Source of the DNA: CAVSRC01 sp963730325
GTDB lineage: Bacteria; Pseudomonadota; Alphaproteobacteria; Rhizobiales; Kaistiaceae
Direction: 5' to 3'
Assembly: GCA_963730325.1 (NCBI GenBank)
Contig: CAVSRC010000007.1
Span: 186,001 to 250,000, forward strand
DNA length: 64,000 nucleotides
The notes beneath the pieces are model-generated. The model did no database searches. It was not told the DNA's origin and worked only from the letters and a program-made list of their open reading frames with translations. Position numbers and translations under genes: made by a program. Shown here in pieces: positions 34,631 through 43,961 of this stretch (position 1 is its first letter; each line of letters starts with the position of its first letter).

Positions 34631-35929
34631 ATGTTGCAAAAAGCGCCCAAAACGGCCGATCCGGCGGGCGGCACGCCGATCGAGAGCGAAGTCGGTGCCG
34701 TCCTTGCCGGCGGCCGGAAATCCGGTCGCCGCCGGCGGTTCTGGGTCATCGGCGCCGCCGTCGTGGTGGCCCTGGCGGGCTCTGGCGCCTGGCTCATGTC
34801 GGGCTCCGGCGGACCGTCGGTGACCTACACCACCCAGCCCGTGATCCAGGGCGATCTCACCGTCACGGTCACCGCAACCGGCACGGTCGAGCCCACCAAC
34901 CAGGTCGTCATCTCCAGCGAGCTTTCCGGCACCGTGCGCGCGGTCAATGTCGATTACAACGACACGGTGAAGAAGGGCGCGGTGCTGGCCAGGCTCAACA
35001 CCGATACGCTCGGCGCCAATCTGGCGCTTGCCCGGGCGACGCTCGCCGCGCGCAAGGCCGATGTCGCCCAGGCGCAGGCGACGGTCTCCGAAACCGACAT
35101 CGCGCTCACCCGCGCCAGCGATCTGGTCGCGCGCAAGGTGTCGGCGCAGTCGACGCTCGATGCGGCCAAGGCCAACAGCGACCGTGCCAAGGCGGCGCTG
35201 GAAAGCGCCGAGGCCAACGAGAAGATCGCCGACGCCAATCTGTCGATCGCCGAAACCAATCTCGCCAAGGCCGACATCATTTCGCCGATCGACGGCGTCG
35301 TGCTGTCGCGCGATGTCGAGCCGGGTCAGATCGTCGCCTCGTCGCTGTCGGCGCCGACGCTGTTCACGCTCGCCGAGGACCTCAGGAACATGCAGCTCGA
35401 GGTCGGCATCGACGAGGCCGACATGGGCAAGGTCAAGCACGGCGACAAGGCCACCTTCACCGTCGAGGCCTATCCGGGCAAGAGCTTCCCGGCGGCGGTT
35501 TCGCAGGTGCGCTATTCGCCGGAAACCGTCGAAGGCGTGGTCACCTATACGGCGGTGCTGACCGTCGACAATGCCGACCTGCTGCTCAGGCCCGGCATGA
35601 CCGCCACCGCCGAGATCACCGTCGAGAAGGTCGCCGACGCCATCCAGGTGCCCAATGCCGCCCTGCGCTGGTCGCCGCCGGTCGAAACCGCCAGCACCCC
35701 CGGCCGCGGCGCCGGTCTGCTCGGCCTGCTGATACCGAGCCGGCCGGGCAGGGGCGAGCGGGCGAACGCTCGGCCCGGCAACGGTCGGGCCAAGGTCTGG
35801 GTGCTGCGCGACGGCGCGCCGGTCGCCGTGCCGGTCGCGATCGGCTCGTCCGACGGTACCCACACCGTGGTCACCGGCGCGCTTACGGCCGACGACAAGG
35901 TCATCGTCAGCGCGCGGACGCAGTCCTAG
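34631..35929 (+). CDS. MacA-like periplasmic adaptor (HlyD/RND membrane-fusion) protein
   Basis: The 432-residue product has an N-terminal membrane anchor (FWVIGAAVVVALAGSGAWLM), a lipoyl half-motif with TGTVEPTNQVVISSELSGTV, a helical hairpin at about residues 125-215 rich in Ala/Lys, the second lipoyl half SPIDGVVLSRDVEPGQIVA, and a beta-barrel domain. It would link an ABC exporter to an outer-membrane channel. A Gly/Pro/Arg-rich insert (about 350-385) interrupts the membrane-proximal domain. Two exporter genes follow directly. Confidence 0.92.
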   Translation: MLQKAPKTADPAGGTPIESEVGAVLAGGRKSGRRRRFWVIGAAVVVALAGSGAWLMSGSGGPSVTYTTQPVIQGDLTVTVTATGTVEPTNQVVISSELSGTVRAVNVDYNDTVKKGAVLARLNTDTLGANLALARATLAARKADVAQAQATVSETDIALTRASDLVARKVSAQSTLDAAKANSDRAKAALESAEANEKIADANLSIAETNLAKADIISPIDGVVLSRDVEPGQIVASSLSAPTLFTLAEDLRNMQLEVGIDEADMGKVKHGDKATFTVEAYPGKSFPAAVSQVRYSPETVEGVVTYTAVLTVDNADLLLRPGMTATAEITVEKVADAIQVPNAALRWSPPVETASTPGRGAGLLGLLIPSRPGRGERANARPGNGRAKVWVLRDGAPVAVPVAIGSSDGTHTVVTGALTADDKVIVSARTQS

Positions 35930-35942
35930 GGGCCGGCCCGAT

Positions 35943-36644
35943 ATGGATGCTCCGCTGATCGAATTCCGCCAGGTCGCCAAGGTCTACGGCAGCGGCGACG
36001 CCGAGGTGAGCGCGCTCAAGGGCGTCGATTTCGCCATAGCCCGCGGCGCGTTCGTCGCCATCATGGGCCCCAGCGGCTCGGGCAAGTCGACCGCCATGAA
36101 CATCCTCGGCTGCCTCGACCGGCCGACCTCGGGCACCTATGCCTTCGGCGGCGCCAATGTCGGCGATCTCGATGCCGCTCACCAGGCGCTGATCCGCCGC
36201 CATTTCATCGGCTTCGTCTTCCAGGGCTTCAACCTCTTGTCGCGCACCTCGGCGATCGAGAATGTCGAGCTGCCGCTGGTCTATCGCGGCGTCCCTGCCG
36301 GCGAGCGGCGGCAGGTGGCGCTCGAGGCGCTGGCCAAGGTCGGGCTCGCCGACCGTGCCCATCACGATCCCAACGAACTTTCCGGCGGCCAGCAGCAGCG
36401 CGTCGCCATTGCGCGGGCCATCGTCACCAGCCCGCAGGTCATTCTCGCCGACGAGCCGACCGGCAACCTCGATACGGCGACCAGCCGCGACATCATGAAT
36501 CTGCTTACCGCGCTCAACCGCGAGGCCGGCATCACCGTGGTCATGGTCACCCATGAGCACGACATGGCGGACTACGCCCATCGCGTGATCCACTTTCTCG
36601 ATGGCGAGATCGCCCATGACGGGCCGTCGGCGGAGGCCGCCTGA
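35943..36644 (+). CDS. MacB-type ABC transporter ATP-binding protein
   Basis: The 233-residue ATPase has Walker A GPSGSGKST, the LolD/MacB-like LSGGQQQRVAIARAI signature, Walker B VILADEPTGNLD and the H-loop VMVTHEHDMA. The substrate set of this subfamily includes macrolides, peptides and lipoproteins, so the cargo is open. The stop shares bases with the permease start (TGATG), so the two are translationally coupled. Confidence 0.94.
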   Translation: MDAPLIEFRQVAKVYGSGDAEVSALKGVDFAIARGAFVAIMGPSGSGKSTAMNILGCLDRPTSGTYAFGGANVGDLDAAHQALIRRHFIGFVFQGFNLLSRTSAIENVELPLVYRGVPAGERRQVALEALAKVGLADRAHHDPNELSGGQQQRVAIARAIVTSPQVILADEPTGNLDTATSRDIMNLLTALNREAGITVVMVTHEHDMADYAHRVIHFLDGEIAHDGPSAEAA

Positions 36645-37855
36645 TGCTCGCCGAAACCCTCAAGCTGTCGCTCAGAACGATCCTGCGCAACGCTCTGCGC
36701 TCGTTCCTCACCGTGCTCGGCATCGTCATCGGCGTCGCCGCGGTCATCGTCATGGTGGCGCTCGGGCAGGGCACCACGGCGCAGGTGACCAGCAGCGTTG
36801 CCAAGCTCGGTTCGAACCTGCTGATGGTGCGCGCGGCGCGCGGCGGGCCGGGGCCGGACGTGGCCGGCGCGACGCCGAAGAGCTTCAGCATGCGCGACGT
36901 CGAGGCGATCTCCAGCCAGGTGCAGGGCGTGCGCGTCGTGGCGCCCGCCGCCAGCACCCAGATGACGGCGGTCTACGGCAATCTCAATCACGCCATGGGT
37001 GTCACCGGCACCGACGATCGCTTCTTCGATGCGCGCGACTGGCCGGTGGTCGAAGGCCGCGAGTTCACCGATGCGGAACTACAGGCGGGCACCGCTTCCT
37101 GCATTCTCGGCAACACCACCAAGACGGAGCTGTTCGGGCAGGGCGATCCGCTCGGCGCCGCCGTCCGGCTGAAACAGGTCTCGTGCAAGGTCATCGGCGT
37201 GCTCGAGACCAAGGGGGCCTCCGGCTTCGGCACCGATCAGGACGACATCGTCGTCATGCCGTTGAAGACGGTCCAGCGCCGCGTCATCGGCAATACCGAT
37301 GTGCCGCTGATCTATGTCGCCGTCGCCGACGGCTACACGACCGCCGACGTCACCGACGGCATCGAGGTGCTGTTGCGCGAGCGGCGCCATATCGCGCTCG
37401 GCGAACGCGACGATTTCAGCGTCTTCGACATGGCGCAGATCGCCAGCGTCTTGACCGGCATCACCGGCGTGCTCACCGGCCTGTTGGCGGCGGTGGCCGG
37501 CGTCAGCCTGCTGGTCGGCGGCATCGGCATCATGAACATCATGCTGGTGTCGGTGACCGAGCGCACGCGCGAGATCGGCATCCGGCTGGCGATCGGCGCC
37601 GAGGCCGGCCAGGTGCTCATGCAGTTCCTCGTCGAGGCGGTGGTGCTGTCGCTGTTCGGCGGCCTCGTCGGCATCCTCGTCGGCTTCGGCCTGTCGGCGG
37701 TCGCCGCACACTTCCTCAGCGTGCCGCTGGTCGTCGACCCCAAGATCGTCGCCATCGCCTTCCTGTTCTCGGCGGCGGTCGGCGTCGTCTTCGGCTATTT
37801 CCCGGCGCGCCGCGCCGCCCGCCTCGACCCGATCGAGGCGCTCAGGCACGAATAG
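36644..37855 (+). CDS. MacB-type ABC transporter permease
   Basis: The 403-residue product has one N-terminal membrane helix (SFLTVLGIVIGVAAVIVMVAL), a large periplasmic MacB-like core domain at about residues 50-260, and three C-terminal helices ending in PARRAARLDPIEALRHE, the FtsX/MacB family signature. NIMLVSVTERTREIGIRLAIGA is present. Together with the adaptor and ATPase it forms a tripartite efflux or lipoprotein-type pump. No TolC-like gene lies in the window. Confidence 0.94.
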   Translation: MLAETLKLSLRTILRNALRSFLTVLGIVIGVAAVIVMVALGQGTTAQVTSSVAKLGSNLLMVRAARGGPGPDVAGATPKSFSMRDVEAISSQVQGVRVVAPAASTQMTAVYGNLNHAMGVTGTDDRFFDARDWPVVEGREFTDAELQAGTASCILGNTTKTELFGQGDPLGAAVRLKQVSCKVIGVLETKGASGFGTDQDDIVVMPLKTVQRRVIGNTDVPLIYVAVADGYTTADVTDGIEVLLRERRHIALGERDDFSVFDMAQIASVLTGITGVLTGLLAAVAGVSLLVGGIGIMNIMLVSVTERTREIGIRLAIGAEAGQVLMQFLVEAVVLSLFGGLVGILVGFGLSAVAAHFLSVPLVVDPKIVAIAFLFSAAVGVVFGYFPARRAARLDPIEALRHE

Positions 37856-37875
37856 GCAGGCCCCGTCCCTCGAGA

Positions 37876-37905
37876 GCTGCCGTCGGCAGCCACCTCAGGA
37901 TGAGG
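37876..37905. repeat. Double small hairpin between convergent genes
   Basis: GCTGCCGTCGGCAGC (37876-37890) and CCTCAGGATGAGG (37893-37905) are two adjacent palindromes. The CCTCAGGATGAGG motif is common in Rhizobiales intergenic repeats. The pair can act as a terminator for the permease and the leftward gene beyond. Confidence 0.5.
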
Positions 37906-37933
37906 CCGGGTCAGGGCCTGCTGCACCCCTGGC

Positions 37934-38908
37934 TCAGTGCAGGCTCGGGCCCTTGAGGAAGCGGTTGCGGTCGCCGGACGGCACGGTGATCTCCAGCGGC
38001 CGGCCGTCGCGATGCACGGTCATCGGCACCTTGACGCCGGCGTCGCCCAGCGACCAGATCTTGCGGAAGAGGCCGGCGAGCCCGGTCACCCGCATGCCGC
38101 CCACCGAGAGCACGATATCGCCCTCGCGCAGCGCCCGGCCGGCGGGGCCCTTGCCGGAGACGCCGGCAATCACCACGCGGTCGTCGACTTCGGTGGCATA
38201 GAGGCCGAGCCACGGCCGCGGCGGCCGGTTGGGCTGGCCGATCAGCATCATGTCGTCGAGGATCGGCTTCAACAGGTCGGTCGGCACATACATGTTGAGC
38301 GGTACGCCCTCGCCCTCTTCGGTCGCCTGTTCGAGTTGCAGCGAGCCGATGCCGACCAGCCGTCCGTCGCCGCCGATCAGGCCGGTGCCGCCCCAATAGG
38401 GATGCGCCGGCGCGGTGAAGATCGCTTCGTCGAGCAAGTATTCCCAATAGCCGGCGAACTCCTGGCGGGCGACGACCTTGGCGGCGAGCGAATGGCCGGC
38501 GCCGCCGGCACCGGCGGCGATCACCGACGTGCTGGGCAGGGCGTCGGTCGAATCGCCCAGTGCGAGCGCCGGCATGTCGAGGCGGCCGAGCGCCTGTATG
38601 AGGCCGAAGCCGGTGTCCTGGTCGTAGCCGATCGGGGTGGCGGCGACGGTGCGCCCGTCGGCCAGCGTCAGCCAGATCTCGCTCGCCTCGGTCACCAGAT
38701 AGCCGATGGTGAGGATGACGCCGTCATCGCGGATGATGACGCCGTTGCCGCTGCGCTCGGTGCCGAGAATGTCGGCGGTGAAGGCGTCGGCGGGCACCAC
38801 GGAGCGGATTCCGACCATCGCCTTCAGCGCGGTCTCTAGGTCGAAACCGTAGTCCTCGGGGTGCGGCGCCACTTCCGGGGGCACGCGCCAGTCGAATGAA
38901 ACCGCCAT
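37934..38908 (-). CDS. S1C (HtrA-like) protein with PDZ domain, catalytic residues lost
   Basis: The 324-residue product has a trypsin-like fold followed by a PDZ domain at about residues 240-320 (VVIAGVSGKGPAGRALREGDIVLSVGG). At the places of the triad, the usual TNAHVV reads ILTIGYLVTEA (no His), the DIAVLK region reads DTGFGLIQAL (no Asp), and GNSGG reads YWGGTG (no Ser). It is therefore a pseudoprotease, perhaps a PDZ-based binding protein. No signal peptide is visible from the ATG at 38908, which follows GAGGAGA. Confidence 0.85.
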   Translation of the reverse strand: MAVSFDWRVPPEVAPHPEDYGFDLETALKAMVGIRSVVPADAFTADILGTERSGNGVIIRDDGVILTIGYLVTEASEIWLTLADGRTVAATPIGYDQDTGFGLIQALGRLDMPALALGDSTDALPSTSVIAAGAGGAGHSLAAKVVARQEFAGYWEYLLDEAIFTAPAHPYWGGTGLIGGDGRLVGIGSLQLEQATEEGEGVPLNMYVPTDLLKPILDDMMLIGQPNRPPRPWLGLYATEVDDRVVIAGVSGKGPAGRALREGDIVLSVGGMRVTGLAGLFRKIWSLGDAGVKVPMTVHRDGRPLEITVPSGDRNRFLKGPSLH

Positions 38909-39117
38909 GGCGTTTCTCCTCGGGATGCCTCCTCCCTCATCCGGTATATTTAGGCAAATCGGGCGGCGATGTGGAGGGGGTGGGGGAAAGACCGGCAAAC
39001 CGGGCAGGATCGTCGCAACCGCCGCCCCCTTCACATGCGTGTCATACCCCGTATAGAGTATGCGCCGCATCGGGGGCCTAACCTCCGGGCATTACGGATA
39101 GAATCAGGAAGGCGTCA

Positions 39118-39675
39118 GTGAATATCGCTGTTTCGCCGGGGTCCAATCCGGCGCTCGTTCTCAATGCCGATTACCGCCCGCTCAGCTACTACCCGCTGTC
39201 GCTGTGGTCGTGGCAGGATTCCATCAAGGCGGTGTTCCTCGACCGGGTGAACATCGTCTCGGAATACGAGACGGCGGTGCACAGCCCGTCCTTCTCGATG
39301 AAGCTGCCCTCGGTGGTGTCGCTCAAGACCTACGTCAAGCCGGCGCGCCACCCGGCGTTCACGCGGTTCAACGTGTTCCTGCGCGACCGCTTCGCCTGTC
39401 AGTATTGCGGCACGCGCGACGACCTGACGTTCGATCATCTGATTCCGCGATCGCGCGGCGGCCAGACGACGTGGGATAATGTCGTCGCCGCCTGCTCGTC
39501 ATGCAATCTGAAGAAGGGTGGCCTCTCCACCCGCGAGGCGCGCATGTGGCCGGCGCAGATGCCCTTCCAGCCCACGGTGGCGCAGCTGCACAATAACGGC
39601 CGTCATTTCCCGCCGAACTATCTGCACGAATCCTGGATGGACTACCTCTACTGGGACACCGAACTGGAGCCGTAG
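39118..39675 (+). CDS. HNH endonuclease family protein
   Basis: The 185-residue product contains FACQYCGTRDDLTFDHLIPR followed by CSSCNLKKGG: two zinc-binding Cys pairs around the HNH core, with His in FDHLIPRSRGG as the catalytic residue. The C-terminal half ends YLHESWMDYLYWDTELEP, well conserved in Rhizobiales relatives. Target DNA and role are unknown; it is a chromosomal single gene, not in a phage context. GTG start at 39118. Confidence 0.9.
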   Translation: MNIAVSPGSNPALVLNADYRPLSYYPLSLWSWQDSIKAVFLDRVNIVSEYETAVHSPSFSMKLPSVVSLKTYVKPARHPAFTRFNVFLRDRFACQYCGTRDDLTFDHLIPRSRGGQTTWDNVVAACSSCNLKKGGLSTREARMWPAQMPFQPTVAQLHNNGRHFPPNYLHESWMDYLYWDTELEP

Positions 39676-39703
39676 GGTTCCTGAAATCGGGTGGTCCTCT
39701 TGC

Positions 39704-39793
39704 GTCATGGCCGGGCCGGTCCCGGCTATCCACGTCTTTTCTTCGGCGATGCCGCAAGGCGTGGATCACCGGGACAAGTCCGGTGATGACGGG
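39704..39793. repeat. Palindromic dispersed repeat, second family
   Basis: Arms of the type CGTCATGGCCGGG...CGGCTATCCACGTC and GGCGTGGATCACCGGGACAA...CCGGTGATGACG surround a short centre. Its sequence is different from the 4655 and 40203 copies. It occupies the space after the HNH gene. Confidence 0.6.
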
Positions 39794-39857
39794 AGCGAAA
39801 GAAACTTATCCCCGCCCCCTGAACCGCCCCCATATTGGTTGGCATCCTCGCTCGAAT

Positions 39858-40137
39858 GAGGGGCGTCTCCGGAGGCGATCTTAGGCGGAGCGGGGTGCGG
39901 CGCCCCCGCGCACCGGATTCGCTTGTCCGGCCCTCGGGGCGTTCCCGGCGGGACCGTCGGCACTACGACCGGCCGCCCTCAGGGCTTGAACCCCGCGCCA
40001 ATGCGGGGCGAAGCGCTCGCCGGGAGACGCAAGAAAATCGCCGCGGCGGGCGCTCGGGTCGAGTGCCCCCAATTTTCGCGGAGTAACCGCACGGCATTCG
40101 CCGGGCGCCCGCCACCCCCTCGTCACGAGGGGAGCGT
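39858..40137. other. Hairpin-dense G+C-rich block, possible structured RNA or composite repeat
   Basis: Consecutive stems can be drawn: GCGGGG...CCCCGC near 39890, CCGGA...TCCGG near 39918, CCCCGC...GCGGGG near 39994, GGGCGCTC...GAGTGCCC near 40050, and CCCCTCGTCACGAGGGG near 40117. GGCGGGCG near 40047 also pairs with CGCCCGCC near 40105. Density of stems is far above that of ordinary spacer. No known RNA family was recognised. Confidence 0.4.
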
Positions 40138-40202
40138 TCTTTGAAAGGTCAAAACCCGGAGCCATTCGCCCGCGGGAACGGGAAGTCGTGCCACACATTC
40201 AG

Positions 40203-40294
40203 TCGTCATTCCGGCGAAGGCCGGAATCCAAATGCAGTCTCAGCGTACCGAGCGAACGTTGCCTGGGCCCCGGCCTCCGCCGGGGCGACGAAAG
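40203..40294. repeat. REP-type palindromic repeat, copy 2
   Basis: Same arms as the element at 4655-4742: CGTCATTCCGGCGAAGGCCG at the left and CTCCGCCGGGGCGACG at the right, with a diverged centre. Confidence 0.7.
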
Positions 40295-40430
40295 TGCTTG
40301 CCGCCAGTCCGACCTGGATGCCGCTCGGGGCCGGCCACGACAAGGGCGAGGAAAAGGCCGGGGTGTGACCCATGGATCGCGATTGCTACACTGCCGCCGC
40401 ATATCCGCGGGAGCTGAGCCCAAGAGGGAC

Positions 40431-41471
40431 ATGGCCTTCAAGCTGATCGAGGTGGCGACGCCACAGGACCGGGTTCAGGCGATCCTGGCGATTGCCGAGG
40501 AGCTCGATGTCGACGACGTCCAGAAGGCGCCGGCGGCGATGGAGGACGGCCGCTGGCTGATCCGGCTGGTGGTCGGCGAGATCGACCGCCAGGGCCTGCT
40601 CGACCGGCTTCAGGGCGCGCTCGGCAAGTCGGAGAACTGGCGCATCACCATGCTGCCGGCCGACACCGTCATTCCGCGCGAGGAACCGGAGGAGGAGAAG
40701 AAGGCGGAGGAAGAGGGGGGCGGCGAAGAGGAGGACGAGGACAAGAAGCGGGAAGAGCAGGAGCGCGCCTCGCGCGAGGAGCTCTACCACCTGGTCGAGG
40801 GCGGCGTGCGCATCGACAGCGATTTCATCCTGCTCGTCTTCCTGTCGACGGTCGTTGCCTCCGTCGGCCTGGAACAGGACAGCGTCGCCATCCTGATCGG
40901 CGCCATGGTCATCGCACCGCTGCTCGGGCCCAATGTCGCCTTTGCCTTCGGCGCGGCCATCGGCGACCGCAGGCTGATGCTCGCGGCCGGCAAGTCGGGC
41001 GTGTTCGGCGTCGTGTTCGCCATCCTGATCGCGGGCGCGCTCGCCTATCTCATCGCGCCCAACATCGCCAGCCACGAATTGATGGCGCGCACCTCGGTCG
41101 ATTACGCGGGGATCGCGCTGGCGCTCGCCTCCGGCGCCGCCGCGGCGCTCTCGGTCACCACCGGCCTGTCGGCGACGCTGGTCGGCGTCATGGTCGCCGT
41201 CGCGCTGCTGCCGCCGGCCGCGACGGTGGGCATCATGCTGGCGGCCGGCCACATGGGCCTCGCCACGGGTGCCGCCATGCTGCTCATCGCCAATATCGCC
41301 TGCGTGAATCTGGCGGCGCAGCTCGTCTTTCTGGTCAAGGGCATCAAGCCGCGCACCTGGACCGAGCGGAAGAGCGCGCGCCGCGCGGTCACCGTCAACA
41401 TCGTCACCTGGATCGTCCTGATCGCCGTCCTGGTCGGCATCATCGCGCTGCGCCAGGCGGCGCCGGCGTGA
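40431..41471 (+). CDS. DUF389/TIGR00341 family membrane protein
   Basis: The 346-residue product has a soluble N-terminal domain (about 1-80), a strongly charged linker (about 80-115: runs of Glu and Lys), and six to seven membrane helices with VAILIGAMVIAPLLGPNVAFAFG and TTGLSATLVGVMVAVALLPPAATVG, the DUF389 signature. Function is not known. The ATG at 40431 follows AAGAGGGAC. It converges on the beta-mannosidase gene with four bases between stops. Confidence 0.88.
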   Translation: MAFKLIEVATPQDRVQAILAIAEELDVDDVQKAPAAMEDGRWLIRLVVGEIDRQGLLDRLQGALGKSENWRITMLPADTVIPREEPEEEKKAEEEGGGEEEDEDKKREEQERASREELYHLVEGGVRIDSDFILLVFLSTVVASVGLEQDSVAILIGAMVIAPLLGPNVAFAFGAAIGDRRLMLAAGKSGVFGVVFAILIAGALAYLIAPNIASHELMARTSVDYAGIALALASGAAAALSVTTGLSATLVGVMVAVALLPPAATVGIMLAAGHMGLATGAAMLLIANIACVNLAAQLVFLVKGIKPRTWTERKSARRAVTVNIVTWIVLIAVLVGIIALRQAAPA

Positions 41472-41475
41472 CGCT

Positions 41476-43912
41476 TCAGCGATACGTCGCGGCCAGATGA
41501 TTGATCGCAACGTCCTGCACGTCCGGCAGGCGCCCGTCGAATGAGCGGAAGGTCAGCGTTCGTGTCTCGCCGGGGAGGAGCAGAAGACTGGCATCGTCGA
41601 AGGCGCCGGCGAATTCAGAGGCCTCCGGCCTGACGAAGAAGGCCGGCGCGTCGGCGGCAAGCGTGAAGGCGCCCGCCGTGTCGCCTGCCGCAAGCGTCAC
41701 TGCGGCGTCGGGCAGGTCGAGGCGCTTGGGCTTGTCGGCCAGCACGACGAGGCGCATCAGCGGGTCGAAATCGGCGGCGCCGGCCAGGCGCCCATCGATG
41801 ACATGGGCGAGGCCGCCGTCGGGCAAAGCGGGCGCGGCGATCTCGACGGCGCGGTCGGTCGGCACTTCGGCCGAGAAAGCCGTCTCGTCGAGCACCGCTC
41901 CGTCGCGGCCGATGGTCCTCAGCCGTGCCTCGACCGCTGCCGGCGCCAGGCTGTCGTTCATGGCCGAGACCCTGAGCTTGGCGCCGTCGATGCGGGCGGC
42001 CAGCGCCAGCGGCGCGAAGAAGCGGCGGGCGTGATAGTGCAGCGTCTTCCAGCCGACGGCGTAGTCGAGGCTCGACCACGACACCGACGGCCACACGTCG
42101 TTGAGCTGCCAGTAGATCGCGCCCATGGAATGCGGCTTGAGGCTGCGCCAGAAGCGCACCGCGGTCTCGATCGCCAGCGCCTGCTGAAGCTGGCTCAGAT
42201 AGAGGAAGTTGTCGAAGCCGGCGGGCATGCGGAAATAGCGTGTCATCGTCTCGACGATGCGGCCGTTGCCGGCCGGGTCGCGCTGATGCCATTCCATCAC
42301 CGGCGACATGGCGTTCCACTCGCTCTCTTCGGCGAAGCGGCGGATGACGTGCATGGTCGGGAAGGACTGGAAGCCGAACTCGGAACAGAAGCGCGGGCGA
42401 ACGTCGTAATAGTGCTCGAAGTCGCGGTTCTCGTGCCAGACGGACCAGAAGTGCATGTCGCCGGCGCCGTCGTCGTGCCAGGCGTCGCCATAGTCGAGCT
42501 TGCCCGAGCACGGCGAGGACGGCCAGAAGGTGCGGCTGGTATCGCTCTCCGCGACCGCCTGTTCGATGACGCGGTTGAGCCGGTCGTAATTGACCAGGTA
42601 ACGGTCGCGGTTCTTGCGCGATTCCTCGTACCAGTTGAGCGAGCCGATCACCTCGTTGTCGCCGCACCAGATGGCGATGCAGGCGTGCGAGGCCAGGCGC
42701 TTCACCTGATAGCGCACCTCGGCGTCGACCTGGTGCAGGAACGCCGGCGTCGAGGGATATTGCGAGCAGGCGAACATCATGTCCTGCCAGACCAGCAGCC
42801 CCATCTCGTCGCAGAGTTCGTAGAAGGCGTCGAATTCGTAGAAGCCGCCACCCCAGACGCGGATCATGTTCATGTTGGCGGCGACCGCCTCGCCGAGCAG
42901 GCGCGCCATGCGCTGGCGCGTGATGCGGGCGGGCAGCGCGTCGGCGGGGATCCAGTTGGCACCCTTGGCGAAGATCGGAACGCCGTTCACCTCGAATGTC
43001 ATCGAGGCACCGGCCGCGTCGGGCTCGTTGATGAGGCGGAGCTTGCGCAGGCCGATGCGCCTCTCCGTGCGGTCGCCGGGAATTGCGACGCTGGCATCGT
43101 GCAGCTTCTGGCCGCCATAACCCGCCGGCCACCACAGCTCCGGCCGTTCGAGGTCGAGCGACAGCGAAACGTGGCCGCCATGGCCGACGCTGACCTCTGT
43201 GTCGGCGGAAATGGTCTTGCCGGCAAAGGTGAAGGTCACCGGCACGGCCGCATCGCGGCGCGCGACGAGGTCCACCTCGGCGGTTACCGTCACGCTGCCG
43301 TCGGCGCGATGGTCCTGGCGGATCACCGCGTGCTCGATGCGCGCATCGTCGAAGAGATGCAGCGTCGGCTCGGCGTAGATGCCGAGGACCATCAGGCAGG
43401 GGCCCCAGTCCCAGCCGCCGTGGCACTGCGCCTTGCGCAGCATGTTGAGGTCGGCGACCCGGTTGTTCTTGGTGCGCGGAATCGGGAAAGGCTGCTTCGC
43501 TGCCCGCGCCGCCGCTTCCTTGGTCGCGGAGCGGAAACGGATGGCGATCTCGTTCTCTCCCGCGCGGAGCGCGCCGGTGAGGTCGATGCGGTGGCGGATG
43601 AAGCTCGAATCGAGGCTGGCGACCGGCGTTCCGTTGACCGTGACCTCGGCGATGGTGTCGAGGAATTCGAGGTCGAGCACCGGCCATTTGCCGGCAAGCG
43701 CCTCCGCCGGCACGTCGAACGAGCGGCGGATCTCCCATTCCGCCTCGTGCACCCACTGAATATCGGCCTCGTTCAAGCCGATCATCGGGTCGGGGATGCG
43801 GCCGGCGGCGATGAGCGCCGAATGGATGTCGCCGGGGATGGGGCAGGGCGCCACCGCCGCGCCATCGGCGTCGGCAGAGTGTCCACGGGCCGGCGAGCGA
43901 GATGTCTGTCAT
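41476..43912 (-). CDS. Beta-mannosidase (GH2) with an apparent 1-base frameshift near the start
   Basis: The 792-residue main frame has GH2 features: sugar-binding and sandwich domains, then a barrel with the acid/base Glu in IAIWCGDNEVIGS and the nucleophile Glu in CSEFGFQSFPT. The N-terminus is missing from this frame. The ATG at 43910-43912 encodes MTDISLAGPWTL, and dropping one base at 43876 joins it to ADADGAAVAPCPIPGDIHSA, exactly as in relatives. It removes terminal mannose from mannosides; no signal peptide is seen, so it is likely cytosolic. No other sugar genes are nearby. Confidence 0.87.
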
Positions 43913-43961
43913 CGGGGGTTGGTCGTGTTTGCGCGGTGTCTTGTTGCGGATTTCGACCTGT

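Larger units (their letters stand above)
39676..40430. other. 755-bp intergenic region without a credible gene
   Basis: The gap between the HNH and DUF389 genes holds two palindromic repeats (39704-39793 and 40203-40294) and a hairpin-rich block between them. Several open frames cross it, but they translate the repeats into low-complexity Arg/Pro/Gly sequence. No promoter-like hexamers stand out except close to the DUF389 gene, whose ribosome site AAGAGGGAC precedes 40431. Confidence 0.7.

Noticed and set aside
39835..40198. Possible small genes in the hairpin-rich spacer
   Set aside because: All frames are Arg/Pro/Gly low complexity and follow the palindromes; none has a start with a ribosome site.
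40141..40368. Possible small gene upstream of the DUF389 gene
   Set aside because: The frame translates the REP-type repeat at 40203-40294 and has no ribosome site.
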